A program made the position numbers and the translations under genes. From positions 62,001-126,000 of the forward strand of contig NZ_CP035033.1 in assembly GCF_004028275.1 (NCBI RefSeq): a DNA stretch of 64,000 nucleotides. Reading direction: 5' to 3'. Each line of letters opens with the position of its first letter. The stretch's first letter is position 1. Positions 24,137-33,976 of the stretch are shown in pieces. Under the pieces are notes generated by a model. That model worked only from the letters and a program-made list of their open reading frames with translations, searched no databases and had not been told where the DNA came from. Source of the DNA: Hydrogenovibrio thermophilus (GTDB taxonomy: Bacteria > Pseudomonadota > Gammaproteobacteria > Thiomicrospirales > Thiomicrospiraceae).

Positions 24137-26977
24137 ATGACTCAGATCCTACCCAAATTCAACCCCGACAGCCCTTTCATTCTGGTGGACGGTTCCTCCT
24201 ACCTGTTTCGTGCTTTCCACGCCATGCCACCGTTGACCAACAGTGAAGGGCATGCCACCGGGGCGATTTTCGGGGTCATCAATATGATTGGGAAACTGCT
24301 GGAACAATACCAGCCTGAGCGCATTGCCGTTGTGTTCGACGCCAAAGGCAAGAACTTCCGCCACGACCTCTACAGCGAATACAAGGCGCACCGCCCGCCC
24401 ATGCCGGACGAATTGCGCATTCAAATCGAACCGATTCACGACATCATCAAAGCGCTGGGCATTCCGTTACTGGTCATTGACGGTGTTGAGGCGGACGATG
24501 TGATGGGCACCCTGGCCCACCACGCCACCCAAGCGAAAATGGACGCTTTGCTTTCCACCGGCGATAAAGATATGGCGCAGTTGGTCAACCAGCACATCAC
24601 GCTGGTCAACACCATGACCGACACCTTGATGACCCCGGAAAAAGTTGAAGAAAAGTTCCACGTGAAACCCGACCAGATTATCGACTATCTGGCGCTGATG
24701 GGCGACAGCAGTGACAACATTCCCGGGATTCCGAAATGCGGCCCGAAAACCGCTGCGAAATGGCTGGCGGAATACGGCGACATCGACAATCTCATCGCGC
24801 ACGCCGACGAGATCAAAGGCAAAATCGGCGAGAACCTACGCGCCAACCTCGACCAATTAAAACTTTCCCGCGAACTGACCACCATCCGCATTGATTGCGA
24901 TTTGCCGATCGCCTTGGCCGACATCAAACGCCATGAAGCCGATATGGACGCTTTGGAAACCCTGTTCGCGCGCTTTGATTTGCGTAACTGGTTGTCACGG
25001 GTGTTGAAGGGCGACCTGCCTTTCAGCCAGAGCAGTGGCCGTAAAGCCCACTCCGAGACCGTTACCAATGGCCATTCCCAAAAATCCGCCGCCACGGAAA
25101 CCGATGGTGTGACCATTGAATCCGAACCCTATGCCACGATTTTGGACATGGCCGAACTGGACCAATGGCTGAAAAAACTCGAAAGCGCCGAGGTGTTTGC
25201 CATCGACACCGAAACCACCTCGCTCAACGCGATGCAGGCCAAAATCGTCGGCATCAGTTTCGCTTATGCAGAACCGGCCGAAAAAGCCGATAACGCCAAA
25301 AACAGCCAGGCCTGGCGAAATTTCGCGGCCTATGTGCCTTTAACCCACGATTACGACGGTGCCCCGACACAACTGCCTTACGACGAAGTCATCGCCAAAT
25401 TGAAGCCGATTCTGGAAAATCCGGCCATTCAAAAAATCGGGCAAAACTTCAAATACGACTGGCACCTCTTTCAAAATGCCGGTATCGACGTGCAAGGCAT
25501 CGCTTTCGACACCATGCTGGAATCCTACTGTTTCAACAGTGTCGCCACCCGCCACAATATGGACGATTTGGCACTGAAATACCTGAACCATTCCACCATT
25601 CATTTCGAAGACATCGCCGGTAAAGGGAAAAAACAGAAAACCTTCAATGAAATCGATATTGAAACCGCCGCGCCTTACGCCGCCGAAGACGCCGACATCA
25701 CCCTGCAATTGCACCAAACCCTGATGCCGAAACTGCAAGCCGAGCCCAAACTGGAAAGCGTTTTCCGCGACATTGAAATGCCATTAGTGCCGGTATTGGC
25801 GAAAATGGAACACACCGGCGTCCGCATCGACCGCCAGATGCTGGCCGATCAATCTTATGAACTGGGTGAAAAACTCACGGCACTGGAACAAAAAGCCCAT
25901 TTGATTGCCGGCAGCCCTTTCAACTTGAACTCTTCCAAGCAATTGCAGGAAATCTTGTTCGAAAAGCTGGATTTACCGATCATTAAAAAAACCCCGAAAG
26001 GCCAACCGTCCACCGCTGAACCGGTGCTGGTGCAACTGGCCGAAGACGGCCATGAAATGCCGAATCTGATTCTGGAATACCGCAGTCTGGCCAAGCTGAA
26101 ATCCACTTACACCGATTCATTACCCAAGCAAATCAATCCGAACACCGGGCGGGTACACACCTCCTACCAACAGGCTGTGGCCTCGACCGGGCGTTTATCA
26201 TCCACCGAACCCAACTTGCAGAATATTCCGATTCGCACCCCCGAAGGCCGCCGCATTCGACAAGCCTTCATCGCCGATGACGGGCACCAACTGCTGGCGG
26301 CGGATTATTCGCAAATCGAACTGCGGATTATGGCGCATTTATCGGGCGATGCCAGTTTGTTAAAAGCCTTTGCCGAAGGCAAAGACATTCACCAGGCGAC
26401 CGCGGCGGAAATTTTCAATATGCCGTTGGAAGAAGTGACGTCCGAACAACGCCGTAGCGCCAAGGCCGTCAACTTCGGTTTGATTTACGGTATGTCCGCC
26501 TTCGGCTTGGCCAAGCAATTAAACATTTCGCGTGGCCTAGCGCAGGAATACATCAACCTCTATTTTTCTCGTTATCCGGGCGTGGCGGATTATATGGAAA
26601 ACACCAAACAAAATGCCAAGCAGACGGGTTATGTCGAAACCCTGATGGGCCGTCGCTTATATCTGCCCGACATCAATGCCAAAAACGGGCAATTGCGTCA
26701 ATACGCCGAGCGCACCGCCATCAACGCGCCTATGCAAGGCACCGCCGCCGACATCATTAAAACCGCGATGGTGAAAATGCAGGCCTGGCTGAATGAGACA
26801 AAGCTCGACATCAAAATGCTGATGCAGGTGCACGATGAATTGGTGTTTGAAGTCGCCGAGCAAGATATCGAATCGGCCAAAGCGGAAATCAAAACCATAA
26901 TGGAATCCGCCTTAGCACTCGACGTGCCGTTGATTGTGGAAATCGGTCAAGGCAAGAATTGGGACGAAGCGCATTAA
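24137..26977 (+). CDS. polA: DNA polymerase I
   Basis: A 946-residue enzyme with all three domains. The 5'-3' exonuclease (about 10-290) has FRAFHAMPPL, VFDAKGKNFRH and GDKDMAQLV. The 3'-5' proofreading domain (about 330-530) has DTETTSLN and later NFKYDWHLF and YAAEDADIT, so it is probably active. The polymerase domain has ADYSQIELRIMAHLSGD, RRSAKAVNFGLIYG and the QVHDELVFEV palm motif. A CCAGGCCTGG copy (25306-25315) lies inside the gene in a linker of the proofreading domain and encodes QAWR. Repair and Okazaki-fragment processing are its known roles. Confidence 0.98.
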   Translation: MTQILPKFNPDSPFILVDGSSYLFRAFHAMPPLTNSEGHATGAIFGVINMIGKLLEQYQPERIAVVFDAKGKNFRHDLYSEYKAHRPPMPDELRIQIEPIHDIIKALGIPLLVIDGVEADDVMGTLAHHATQAKMDALLSTGDKDMAQLVNQHITLVNTMTDTLMTPEKVEEKFHVKPDQIIDYLALMGDSSDNIPGIPKCGPKTAAKWLAEYGDIDNLIAHADEIKGKIGENLRANLDQLKLSRELTTIRIDCDLPIALADIKRHEADMDALETLFARFDLRNWLSRVLKGDLPFSQSSGRKAHSETVTNGHSQKSAATETDGVTIESEPYATILDMAELDQWLKKLESAEVFAIDTETTSLNAMQAKIVGISFAYAEPAEKADNAKNSQAWRNFAAYVPLTHDYDGAPTQLPYDEVIAKLKPILENPAIQKIGQNFKYDWHLFQNAGIDVQGIAFDTMLESYCFNSVATRHNMDDLALKYLNHSTIHFEDIAGKGKKQKTFNEIDIETAAPYAAEDADITLQLHQTLMPKLQAEPKLESVFRDIEMPLVPVLAKMEHTGVRIDRQMLADQSYELGEKLTALEQKAHLIAGSPFNLNSSKQLQEILFEKLDLPIIKKTPKGQPSTAEPVLVQLAEDGHEMPNLILEYRSLAKLKSTYTDSLPKQINPNTGRVHTSYQQAVASTGRLSSTEPNLQNIPIRTPEGRRIRQAFIADDGHQLLAADYSQIELRIMAHLSGDASLLKAFAEGKDIHQATAAEIFNMPLEEVTSEQRRSAKAVNFGLIYGMSAFGLAKQLNISRGLAQEYINLYFSRYPGVADYMENTKQNAKQTGYVETLMGRRLYLPDINAKNGQLRQYAERTAINAPMQGTAADIIKTAMVKMQAWLNETKLDIKMLMQVHDELVFEVAEQDIESAKAEIKTIMESALALDVPLIVEIGQGKNWDEAH

Positions 26978-27105
26978 AACGGACTAAACAAGTGGTTTTT
27001 TGGTTTTTTTTCAGTAGAATCCTAACAGAGTAAAGAAAATTAACTGTATATACCAATAAACAAAAATACAGAAAACTTAAAAACTGTCTTTGGAGAATTT
27101 TAAAC

Positions 27106-28386
27106 ATGATCAAGCGTACCCCTCTGGCCGGCGCCATTCTGATGGCCACGGCGATGTCGGTTCAGGCCGCACCGAGTTCTTATACCCCAATTGCGTCCAA
27201 TATCGGCTATGGTGATGCCTCCAACCCGAACACCCTTTACAGCCCATTGGCCAACCCGGCCAATAATGCGCTGACCGCGGCGGACATGGAAGGCTCTCGT
27301 TTCGGTTTGGGTGCCACGGTTCAAATTCAAGCGGAATTCGACGGCCTTGAAGGTTCCAAGGATTTCCTGGATGACAAGATTAAACCCATCCTGGATAAAG
27401 GAACTTATACTCCTCAAGATGCCATCGATCTTCAGAACCTGACCAATGAATTTTTAACCAAATACAACCACGGTAATTTCAGCACCATCGCTGGTGCCAC
27501 CGTACCCTTAGTGGTCAAACACAGCTTTTTGGGCGGCGGCCTGTCCTTTGACTACACCCGTCAAGTCGGGGCCAAAGGCTACGTCATCAAACAAAATGAC
27601 GTTTCCGCTTACGATAATGGCGGTAACTTAGCCATCTCCTCAGGCGATGCCGCTTTGGGTGTCGGCTATAAACAACTGGATGAATTCGCTGTCAGTTACG
27701 GTTTTGATGTATTGAAATCCGACAGTGGCGCCCTGTCACTCGGTATCACCGCCCGTTATTTGAACTTGATGTCCAATGTGAAACTGGTCGATTTCAGTGA
27801 AATTGCCGACGACAACCTGGGTAACAGCAGCAAAAATACCGACGACTACATTAAGGACATCGATTCCGGTTCCAGCGACAGCAACTTCACCGCGGACATC
27901 GGACTTAACTGGACCGGGCAGAATTACATGATCGGGGTGGTCGGGATGAACCTGACATCGCCTAAATTCGATATCAACAACAAGTCTGCGGCCGCAACTT
28001 CCGCCAGCTTCAGCAGTTACATCGATTCCAAATTCGAATTGAAGCCACAATATCGTATCGGCGCGCAAATTTTCTCCCAGAACCGTAAATGGACCTTGGC
28101 CGGGAGTTACGATTTAAACAAAGCCAACGATTTGAATAACGAAGACACCCAATGGTGGACCACCAGTGTCAGCTACGCCACCAATTCCGCCTGGTATATT
28201 CCGGATGTCCGTTTGGGTCTGCGCGGTAATATGGTCGGCACCGAATACACTTACGGTACGGCCGGTTTAACCTTTGGCTTCCTGACATTGGACGTGGCCT
28301 CAACAACGACCGATTTCAGCGGCATTTCGGATAAACAGAAAGATGCCGGTGCCATGGCGTCAGTAGGCGTTGAATTCGACTTCTAA
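27106..28386 (+). CDS. TraF-like outer-membrane β-barrel protein
   Basis: A 426-residue protein with a signal peptide cleaved after VQAA (about residue 22-23). Its start resembles proteins annotated as conjugal-transfer TraF (PF13729 type): NPANNALTAADMEGSRFGLGATVQIQ, a middle SLGITARYLNL, and a final ...VGVEFDF with terminal Phe. Such proteins are chromosomal barrels with no demonstrated link to conjugation. No transfer genes lie nearby. Confidence 0.75.
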   Translation: MIKRTPLAGAILMATAMSVQAAPSSYTPIASNIGYGDASNPNTLYSPLANPANNALTAADMEGSRFGLGATVQIQAEFDGLEGSKDFLDDKIKPILDKGTYTPQDAIDLQNLTNEFLTKYNHGNFSTIAGATVPLVVKHSFLGGGLSFDYTRQVGAKGYVIKQNDVSAYDNGGNLAISSGDAALGVGYKQLDEFAVSYGFDVLKSDSGALSLGITARYLNLMSNVKLVDFSEIADDNLGNSSKNTDDYIKDIDSGSSDSNFTADIGLNWTGQNYMIGVVGMNLTSPKFDINNKSAAATSASFSSYIDSKFELKPQYRIGAQIFSQNRKWTLAGSYDLNKANDLNNEDTQWWTTSVSYATNSAWYIPDVRLGLRGNMVGTEYTYGTAGLTFGFLTLDVASTTTDFSGISDKQKDAGAMASVGVEFDF

Positions 28387-28410
28387 ACATATCGTTTATT
28401 AAGAAAGTCT

Positions 28411-28449
28411 GAACCCCTCTTCAAGATTCCCTTGAATGAGGGGTTTTTT
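28411..28449 (+). terminator. Terminator after the TraF-like gene
   Basis: AACCCCTC-TTCAAG pairs with CTTGAA-TGAGGGGTT, followed by TTTTTTG, 25 bp after the stop. Confidence 0.9.
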
Positions 28450-28480
28450 GTTTATAATGCTCGAAAACGGAGTCAGACAT

Positions 28481-29209
28481 ATGTTGAAGAAAACCCTACC
28501 CTTTCTGTTGGCGATTCCCTCGGTCGGATTCGCTTCCGGCGCCAAAATCGATTTTTTGAATTTCGACAGTCAAACACAATTTCAGGACTTCGCTAAGGAT
28601 TTGACCGGCGCTTTGTCGACCAAAACCCTCGAACCGGCCGAGCCGCTAGGTTTACCGGGGTTCGACATCGGCATTTCCTATAATATGTCCAATCTGAAAA
28701 ACGATTCGATGGACCATGTCTCCAATAACGGCGGAAAAAGCATTGACACGATTACACTTCATGCGGTCAAAGGGCTGCCATTTGATTTGAATTTCGGTTT
28801 GGATTATTCCCAGGCGCTCAACAGTAATATCCAGGTTTGGGGGGCCAAACTCAGTTACGCGTTGATTGAAGGCGGGACTTTGTATCCAGCCGTTAATATC
28901 AGTGCGAATTACACCCAAACCACCGGCATTGATGCCCTAACCTTCAACGGTTATGGTGCTGAAGTCGGGGTTTCCAAAGGCTTTGCTAATTTCACCCCTT
29001 ATGCCTCTTTGGGCATGGTCACGGGAAATGTTAAAGCGCGGGAAGACAATACCGGCGCGGCCGGACCGGATTTGCAAGACGAAACCGTCTCTATGCCGAA
29101 AGCGGCTATCGGGGTGAATATCAATCTATTGGTAATGGATGTCCTGGTGGCCTTCAACCAAATCGGTGAAGTCTCCACCTATTCAATAAAAGCCGGATAT
29201 CGTTTCTAA
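28481..29209 (+). CDS. Outer-membrane β-barrel protein (TIGR04219-like)
   Basis: A 242-residue protein with a short signal peptide (MLKKTLPFLLAIPSVGFASG) and about eight amphipathic strands ending ...YSIKAGYRF. Length and ending resemble the TIGR04219 family of small barrels. I chose the ATG at 28481 with GGAG 8 nt upstream. It follows the TraF-like barrel on the same strand but has its own unit, since a strong terminator lies between. Confidence 0.7.
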   Translation: MLKKTLPFLLAIPSVGFASGAKIDFLNFDSQTQFQDFAKDLTGALSTKTLEPAEPLGLPGFDIGISYNMSNLKNDSMDHVSNNGGKSIDTITLHAVKGLPFDLNFGLDYSQALNSNIQVWGAKLSYALIEGGTLYPAVNISANYTQTTGIDALTFNGYGAEVGVSKGFANFTPYASLGMVTGNVKAREDNTGAAGPDLQDETVSMPKAAIGVNINLLVMDVLVAFNQIGEVSTYSIKAGYRF

Positions 29210-29228
29210 TCCAAAATATCCATTGAAT

Positions 29229-29251
29229 ATTGCCAGGCCTGGGCGTTTTTA
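29229..29251. terminator. CCAGGCCTGG terminator between the β-barrel gene and engB
   Basis: CCAGGCCTGG (29233-29242) with extra GC pairing and TTTTT on the plus side. It lies between convergent genes. Confidence 0.7.
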
Positions 29252-29271
29252 AGATTCAGACAGTGAATCTA

Positions 29272-29904
29272 TTAGGACGGCTCGGCCTTGGATTTCACCG
29301 GACGTTCGTATTCCATCCATTCATCCAGTTTCGACCAGACCTGCTCCAACCCTTGACGTTTCAAAGACGAAAACAATTGGACCGTGGCATGCGGATACTG
29401 TTCTTTCAATAATTGTTTGAATTTCAATAGGCTATTCTGTGCCGGGCCTTTTTTCAACTTATCACTCTTGGTGAGCAACACGTGCACCGGCAATTCCAAC
29501 GATAAGGTCCAATCCAGCATCGTCAAATCGATTTCCGTCGGGGGCATCCGCGAATCCACCAATAAAATCAGACCTTTCAATGCATGACGGGTTTCAATGT
29601 ATTCAGACAGGCTCTGTTCCCACGCCCGTTTGGTGTTCACATTCACTTTGGCATAACCATAACCGGGTAAATCCACCAGTTTGCGTTCGTCATCACACCG
29701 GAAAAAATTGATGAGCTGAGTCCGCCCCGGCGTTTTACTGGTTTTGGCCAAGCCTCGCTGGGAAGTGATGACATTCAAAGCGCTGGATTTACCGGCATTG
29801 GAACGACCGGCAAACGCTACTTCAAAGCCACTGTCTTCCGGGCAATGGTTAACATTCGGTGCAGAAATTAAATAACTGGCTTGTTGGTAAAGTGGGTGCT
29901 GCAT
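29272..29904 (-). CDS. engB: Ribosome-biogenesis GTPase YihA/EngB
   Basis: A 210-residue P-loop GTPase of the EngB family. G1 GRSNAGKSSALNVI, G2 GRTQLINFF, G3 DLPGYGYAKV and G4 LTKSDKLKK are in order. It is needed for 50S assembly in other bacteria. It is divergent from resB, an arrangement common in related genomes. Confidence 0.96.
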   Translation of the reverse strand: MQHPLYQQASYLISAPNVNHCPEDSGFEVAFAGRSNAGKSSALNVITSQRGLAKTSKTPGRTQLINFFRCDDERKLVDLPGYGYAKVNVNTKRAWEQSLSEYIETRHALKGLILLVDSRMPPTEIDLTMLDWTLSLELPVHVLLTKSDKLKKGPAQNSLLKFKQLLKEQYPHATVQLFSSLKRQGLEQVWSKLDEWMEYERPVKSKAEPS

Positions 29905-30010
29905 AAAACTTCGATTATCCGTGCTGTTGGGCGTTCATTCTTTATCAATGGTTTGAATCGGTATATACTTTACAATCTTTTGTCTAACTGCATACAGAAT
30001 ATTGTTTATT

Positions 30011-32005
30011 ATGGCCGATTTATCGAGTAATTCCAGCCCTTCAAGGAAGAAGAACCCCGGGGTTTTCATTCAATTTTTAGGTTCCATGAACCTGGCGGTC
30101 ACCCTGCTGATGATGTTGGCGATTGCGTCCGTTATCGGGACGGTTCTGCAACAAAACCAAGCCTTTCAGGACTACATCATCAAATTCGGCCCTTTCTGGA
30201 CCCAGGTGTTCAATCAGCTCGGCCTGTTCCATGTTTACGGTGCCGCCTGGTTTATTTTGGTCCTGTTGTTCTTGCTGGTCTCGACCGCCGTTTGCGTCAG
30301 CCGTAACGGGCCTTCGTTCATTAAAGACATGAAGCAATACAGCGAAACGCTGTCGTTAAACGCCTATAAACACCAACCGCATAACCTCACCTATACGCCG
30401 GAACATTTTGACACCGAAACCGCAGAAGCGGTCTTGAAAGAACAAGGCTTCAAAACCAAAATCCATCAACGCGACGACGGTGTTACCGTTGCCGGTCTGA
30501 AAGGCCGATGGAACCGTCTCGGCTACATTTTCACCCACGTTTCCATCATCATTATCTGTATCGGCGCCCTGTTCGACAGCAACTTGATGTTGAAATACCG
30601 TGAACTGACCGGTCAATTGGCTCCGGAAACCCGTTCGGTGCCACTGAGTCAAATTCCGCAGAAATCCTGGGTCGGACCGGAAAACTTCTCGTTCCGCGGC
30701 ACCGTCAACATCGCCGAAGGCCAAAAATCGGATGTGCTTTTCTTACCGTACGAACGCGGTTTTCTGGTGCAAAAACTGCCTTTCACTCTGGAAGTGAAAG
30801 ATTTCCGAATTGAATATTACGACACGGGTATGCCGAAATCCTTTGAATCGGATTTAATTTTGACGGCACCGGATCTGGATGAACCGATTGAAAAAACCAT
30901 TGCCGTCAACCACCCGCTGTTCTATAAAAATTACGCCATCTACCAATCGTCATTTGGCGACGGCGGCAGTCTATTGAAATTGGAAGTCCATCCATTGTTG
31001 GCGCCGGAAAACAAACCATTGATTCTGGATACGGCCGTCGACAAAGTGGAACCGTTGAAAACGCCGATCGGCACTTTCCGAGTCGAATTGAACGATTTCA
31101 AGATGTTCAATATCGTCCCGGCCACCGAAGAAGAAAAAGCCAAAACCGGCAAGAAAATGCATAACAACGGTCCAAGCATCATTTTCAAAGTCCGTAACGA
31201 TCAAGGAAAGGCTTGGGAATACGAAAATTACATGCAACCAAGCTTGCAGGATGACCGTTGGTTCTTTATGACCGGCATGCGCACCAGCCAGGCCGAACCT
31301 TTCCGTTATCTGTTTATTCCAGCGGACGAAAAACGTGGTAAAGAACGTTTCTTCAACTTCCTGGCGTTAATCAACAACAAAACCGAAACCACCAAGGTAT
31401 TGGAAAATGCCTTCCCGAAACTGGACGGAATCGACGAACGCACTTATGAATTGCAAATTCGTCTGTTGAATCAGTTGATGGTGCTGTTCCGCCAAAAAGG
31501 CTTCAGCGGCATCACCCAATTCGTTCAGCAAAATGTGCCGGAAAAAGACCGGGAAAAAGTCGAAGAATATTACATCAACCAAACCAGTATCGCCCTGCAA
31601 ACCTTGTATTTGTCAATTCTGGAAAAGGAAGACGTCAAGGAATTGGCCGATATCTCCGATTTCAACAAACAATGGTTTGAAGATGCCATCACCGTCATCA
31701 ACAGTTTACCGAGCTACGGTCCACCGCTGTTTTTCGACTTGGCATCCTTTAAACAAATCGAGTCGACCGGTCTGCAAATCACCAAATCCCCTGGAAAAGA
31801 TATCGTTTATTTCGGGAGTGCATTACTTATAATTGGGGTATTCTTTTTATTCTACGTTCGACAAAAACGGATTTGGTTGGTCTATTCGGAAACGGATAAA
31901 AAACTGACCATCGCCGGAAAAGATACCAAAGAGCTGCCTGAAGTGGCTAAAGAATTTGAACACGTTGTACAGGCGGTACAATCTAAACTACAGGTGAAAT
32001 CATGA
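30011..32005 (+). CDS. resB: Cytochrome c biogenesis protein ResB/Ccs1
   Basis: A 664-residue membrane protein. It has three N-terminal helices (SMNLAVTLLMMLAIASVIGTVLQQN is the family start), a long periplasmic domain (about 240-600) and a last helix near 605-625, followed by a short cytosolic tail. ResB and CcsA form the system II haem-export and cytochrome c ligation complex. The ATG at 30011 is preferred to the upstream TTG at 30002. Its stop overlaps the ccsA start (ATGA), showing translational coupling. Confidence 0.93.
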   Translation: MADLSSNSSPSRKKNPGVFIQFLGSMNLAVTLLMMLAIASVIGTVLQQNQAFQDYIIKFGPFWTQVFNQLGLFHVYGAAWFILVLLFLLVSTAVCVSRNGPSFIKDMKQYSETLSLNAYKHQPHNLTYTPEHFDTETAEAVLKEQGFKTKIHQRDDGVTVAGLKGRWNRLGYIFTHVSIIIICIGALFDSNLMLKYRELTGQLAPETRSVPLSQIPQKSWVGPENFSFRGTVNIAEGQKSDVLFLPYERGFLVQKLPFTLEVKDFRIEYYDTGMPKSFESDLILTAPDLDEPIEKTIAVNHPLFYKNYAIYQSSFGDGGSLLKLEVHPLLAPENKPLILDTAVDKVEPLKTPIGTFRVELNDFKMFNIVPATEEEKAKTGKKMHNNGPSIIFKVRNDQGKAWEYENYMQPSLQDDRWFFMTGMRTSQAEPFRYLFIPADEKRGKERFFNFLALINNKTETTKVLENAFPKLDGIDERTYELQIRLLNQLMVLFRQKGFSGITQFVQQNVPEKDREKVEEYYINQTSIALQTLYLSILEKEDVKELADISDFNKQWFEDAITVINSLPSYGPPLFFDLASFKQIESTGLQITKSPGKDIVYFGSALLIIGVFFLFYVRQKRIWLVYSETDKKLTIAGKDTKELPEVAKEFEHVVQAVQSKLQVKS

Positions 32006-33177
32006 ATACTATGAATTCTTCCGTTAATATGGAAATCTCGAAGCGAACGGTTTCAATCAGCGATTGGGTATGGGCCATCCTGGTCATCGGCGGGTCCTTT
32101 TATGCCTGGCAAGTCTTCGGACGACTCATGGATAACTATGAAATCGGCATTCTGATCGGTTCCGCCATCGGTTTGATCGCACTGGGACGTTTTTGGCAAA
32201 GTATCAAACCCCTGACCTACTCGGTCGCGGCCTTGAGCTTACTTGCGGTTTGGACTTACCAGACCCACGGTAATCAAATTGCCATTAACGAACAGGCATT
32301 TTTCCTGAAATTCCTGGTGTCCAGCCAATCCGCCATTATGTGGATGAGTGCCTTGTTTGTCTTAGCCACCGTCGCCTATTTCCTAGCCTTGTTCTCCAAA
32401 TCGGATTATGTCGGTAAAGTGGCCTCCTTCCTGGCTTGGGCCGGTTCCACTTTCGGCTTGGTCGGAATGATGGTTCGCTGGCGCGAATCTTATCTCATCA
32501 ACCCGGACTACGGCCACATTCCAGTCAGCAGTCTATATGAAGTCTTTATCCTATTCGCGGTATTGACGACATTGATTTACCTGTATTACGAGCAAAAGAT
32601 GCGCACTCGATCCATGGGTGGTTTCGTTATGCTGATCGTCAGTGCATCCGTCGCTTTCCTGCTTTGGTATACGTTTGATCGTCAAGCTCATGTCATCCAA
32701 CCATTGGTACCAGCCCTGAAAAGTTACTGGATGAAAATCCACGTACCGGCTAACTTCATTGGTTACGGCGCTTTCTCCATCGCGGCCATGGTTGGTTTGG
32801 CTTATCTGTTGACCGATAACATCAAACAGAAAAACCCGGATTCGTCCTTCCTTAAAACCATGCCGAGCTTGGAAAAAATGGACGACCTGATGTACAAAAC
32901 CATTGCACTGGGCTTTGCTTTCTTCACCATCGCCACCGTTTTGGGTGCAATGTGGGCCGCGGAAGCCTGGGGCGGTTACTGGTCTTGGGACCCGAAAGAA
33001 ACCTGGGCTCTCATCGTCTGGTTGAACTATGCCGCCTGGTTGCACATTCGCATGTCGAAAGGCTGGCGCGGTCGTCCAATGGCCTGGTGGGCTTTAGTCG
33101 GCTTGTTGGTCACCACCTTCGCTTTCCTGGGCGTGAATATGTTCCTGTCCGGTCTGCATTCCTACGGTGAGCTGTAA
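32002..33177 (+). CDS. ccsA: Cytochrome c biogenesis protein CcsA/ResC
   Basis: A 391-residue polytopic protein with the periplasmic WWD domain (AWGGYWSWDPKETWALIVWL) that presents haem, and conserved His residues around it (AWLHIRM, and LHSYGEL near the end). It is the partner of the ResB protein just upstream. Several Met codons cluster at the start; the ATG overlapping resB is taken. Confidence 0.94.
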   Translation: MNTMNSSVNMEISKRTVSISDWVWAILVIGGSFYAWQVFGRLMDNYEIGILIGSAIGLIALGRFWQSIKPLTYSVAALSLLAVWTYQTHGNQIAINEQAFFLKFLVSSQSAIMWMSALFVLATVAYFLALFSKSDYVGKVASFLAWAGSTFGLVGMMVRWRESYLINPDYGHIPVSSLYEVFILFAVLTTLIYLYYEQKMRTRSMGGFVMLIVSASVAFLLWYTFDRQAHVIQPLVPALKSYWMKIHVPANFIGYGAFSIAAMVGLAYLLTDNIKQKNPDSSFLKTMPSLEKMDDLMYKTIALGFAFFTIATVLGAMWAAEAWGGYWSWDPKETWALIVWLNYAAWLHIRMSKGWRGRPMAWWALVGLLVTTFAFLGVNMFLSGLHSYGEL

Positions 33178-33189
33178 GTGAGGTTTTTC

Positions 33190-33813
33190 ATGACAAAAGG
33201 ATTCGTCACTTATGCCTTCTTCCTGCTTACCCTGGCGTTTCAGCCAGTGCAAGCCAATACCGACATGGGCATTGTTGAAGGCGTCGAATACAAGAAAGTG
33301 CCCAACCCGCAATCCATTGCACCGCATAAAAAATCGGTGGTGGAAGTCTTTTATTACGGTTGTTCGCATTGCTACAATCTGGAACCCAGCCTGCACAAAT
33401 GGCTGGAAACCAAACCGAAAGACGTTCATTTCGAACGCATGCCGGCGGTGTTGAACAACCCGAATTGGGTCTTTATGGCGCGGGTGTATTACACGGCAAA
33501 GCTTCTCGGCATTGAAACGCAATTTCACAATCGGTATTTCGACGCCATCCAGCGCGATCGTAAACCGATTTTCAATGTCGATGCCTTGGCGAAATTCGTC
33601 GAACCGATGGGTGTGAAACCGGAGGACTACAAGAAAATGTTCAACAGTTTCCAAGTCAACAGCGCCATCGCCAAAGCGAAACAAAAAACACAGGATTACG
33701 GCATTGACGGTGTTCCGGCGGTTATCGTCAACGGAAAATACCTGACCGATGTACCCATGGCGTCTTCCCGTGAAGGGCTTTGGAAAGTGGTCAATACCCT
33801 CGTCAACAAATAA
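33190..33813 (+). CDS. dsbA: DsbA-type thiol:disulfide oxidoreductase
   Basis: A 207-residue periplasmic protein with a signal peptide (ending VQAN) and a thioredoxin-fold active site CSHC in FYYGCSHCYNLEP; classical DsbA has CPHC. The cis-Pro loop is GIDGVPAVIVNGKY. It introduces disulfides into exported proteins and here follows resB-ccsA, which fits with apocytochrome c thiol handling. The ATG at 33190 is preferred over the GTG at 33178 because GAGG is 7 nt upstream. Confidence 0.92.
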   Translation: MTKGFVTYAFFLLTLAFQPVQANTDMGIVEGVEYKKVPNPQSIAPHKKSVVEVFYYGCSHCYNLEPSLHKWLETKPKDVHFERMPAVLNNPNWVFMARVYYTAKLLGIETQFHNRYFDAIQRDRKPIFNVDALAKFVEPMGVKPEDYKKMFNSFQVNSAIAKAKQKTQDYGIDGVPAVIVNGKYLTDVPMASSREGLWKVVNTLVNK

Positions 33814-33927
33814 TCTCTATCCGTTTGGAATGCTCGTAATCGGGCATTCTGCCCCCCCTCTCTTAGCTGAATTTTGCGCTTCTCCTGTTTTTACGTTTAT
33901 AATCGTTAGAAACACAAAATTATTCAG

Positions 33928-33951
33928 AAATCACCAGGCCTGGTGATTTTT
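33928..33951 (+). terminator. CCAGGCCTGG palindrome with T-run before the acetolactate synthase gene
   Basis: A perfect 22-bp palindrome (33928-33949) with AAAT/ATTT ends, 115 bp after dsbA and 25 bp before the next start. It may end dsbA read-through or act as a leader structure. Confidence 0.65.
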
Positions 33952-33976
33952 AACCATTTACAAAACGGAACCGTCA

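Noticed and set aside
27106-28386. TraF name as evidence of a conjugative element
   Set aside because: No other transfer, relaxase or integrase gene is present; the family is a chromosomal outer-membrane barrel.
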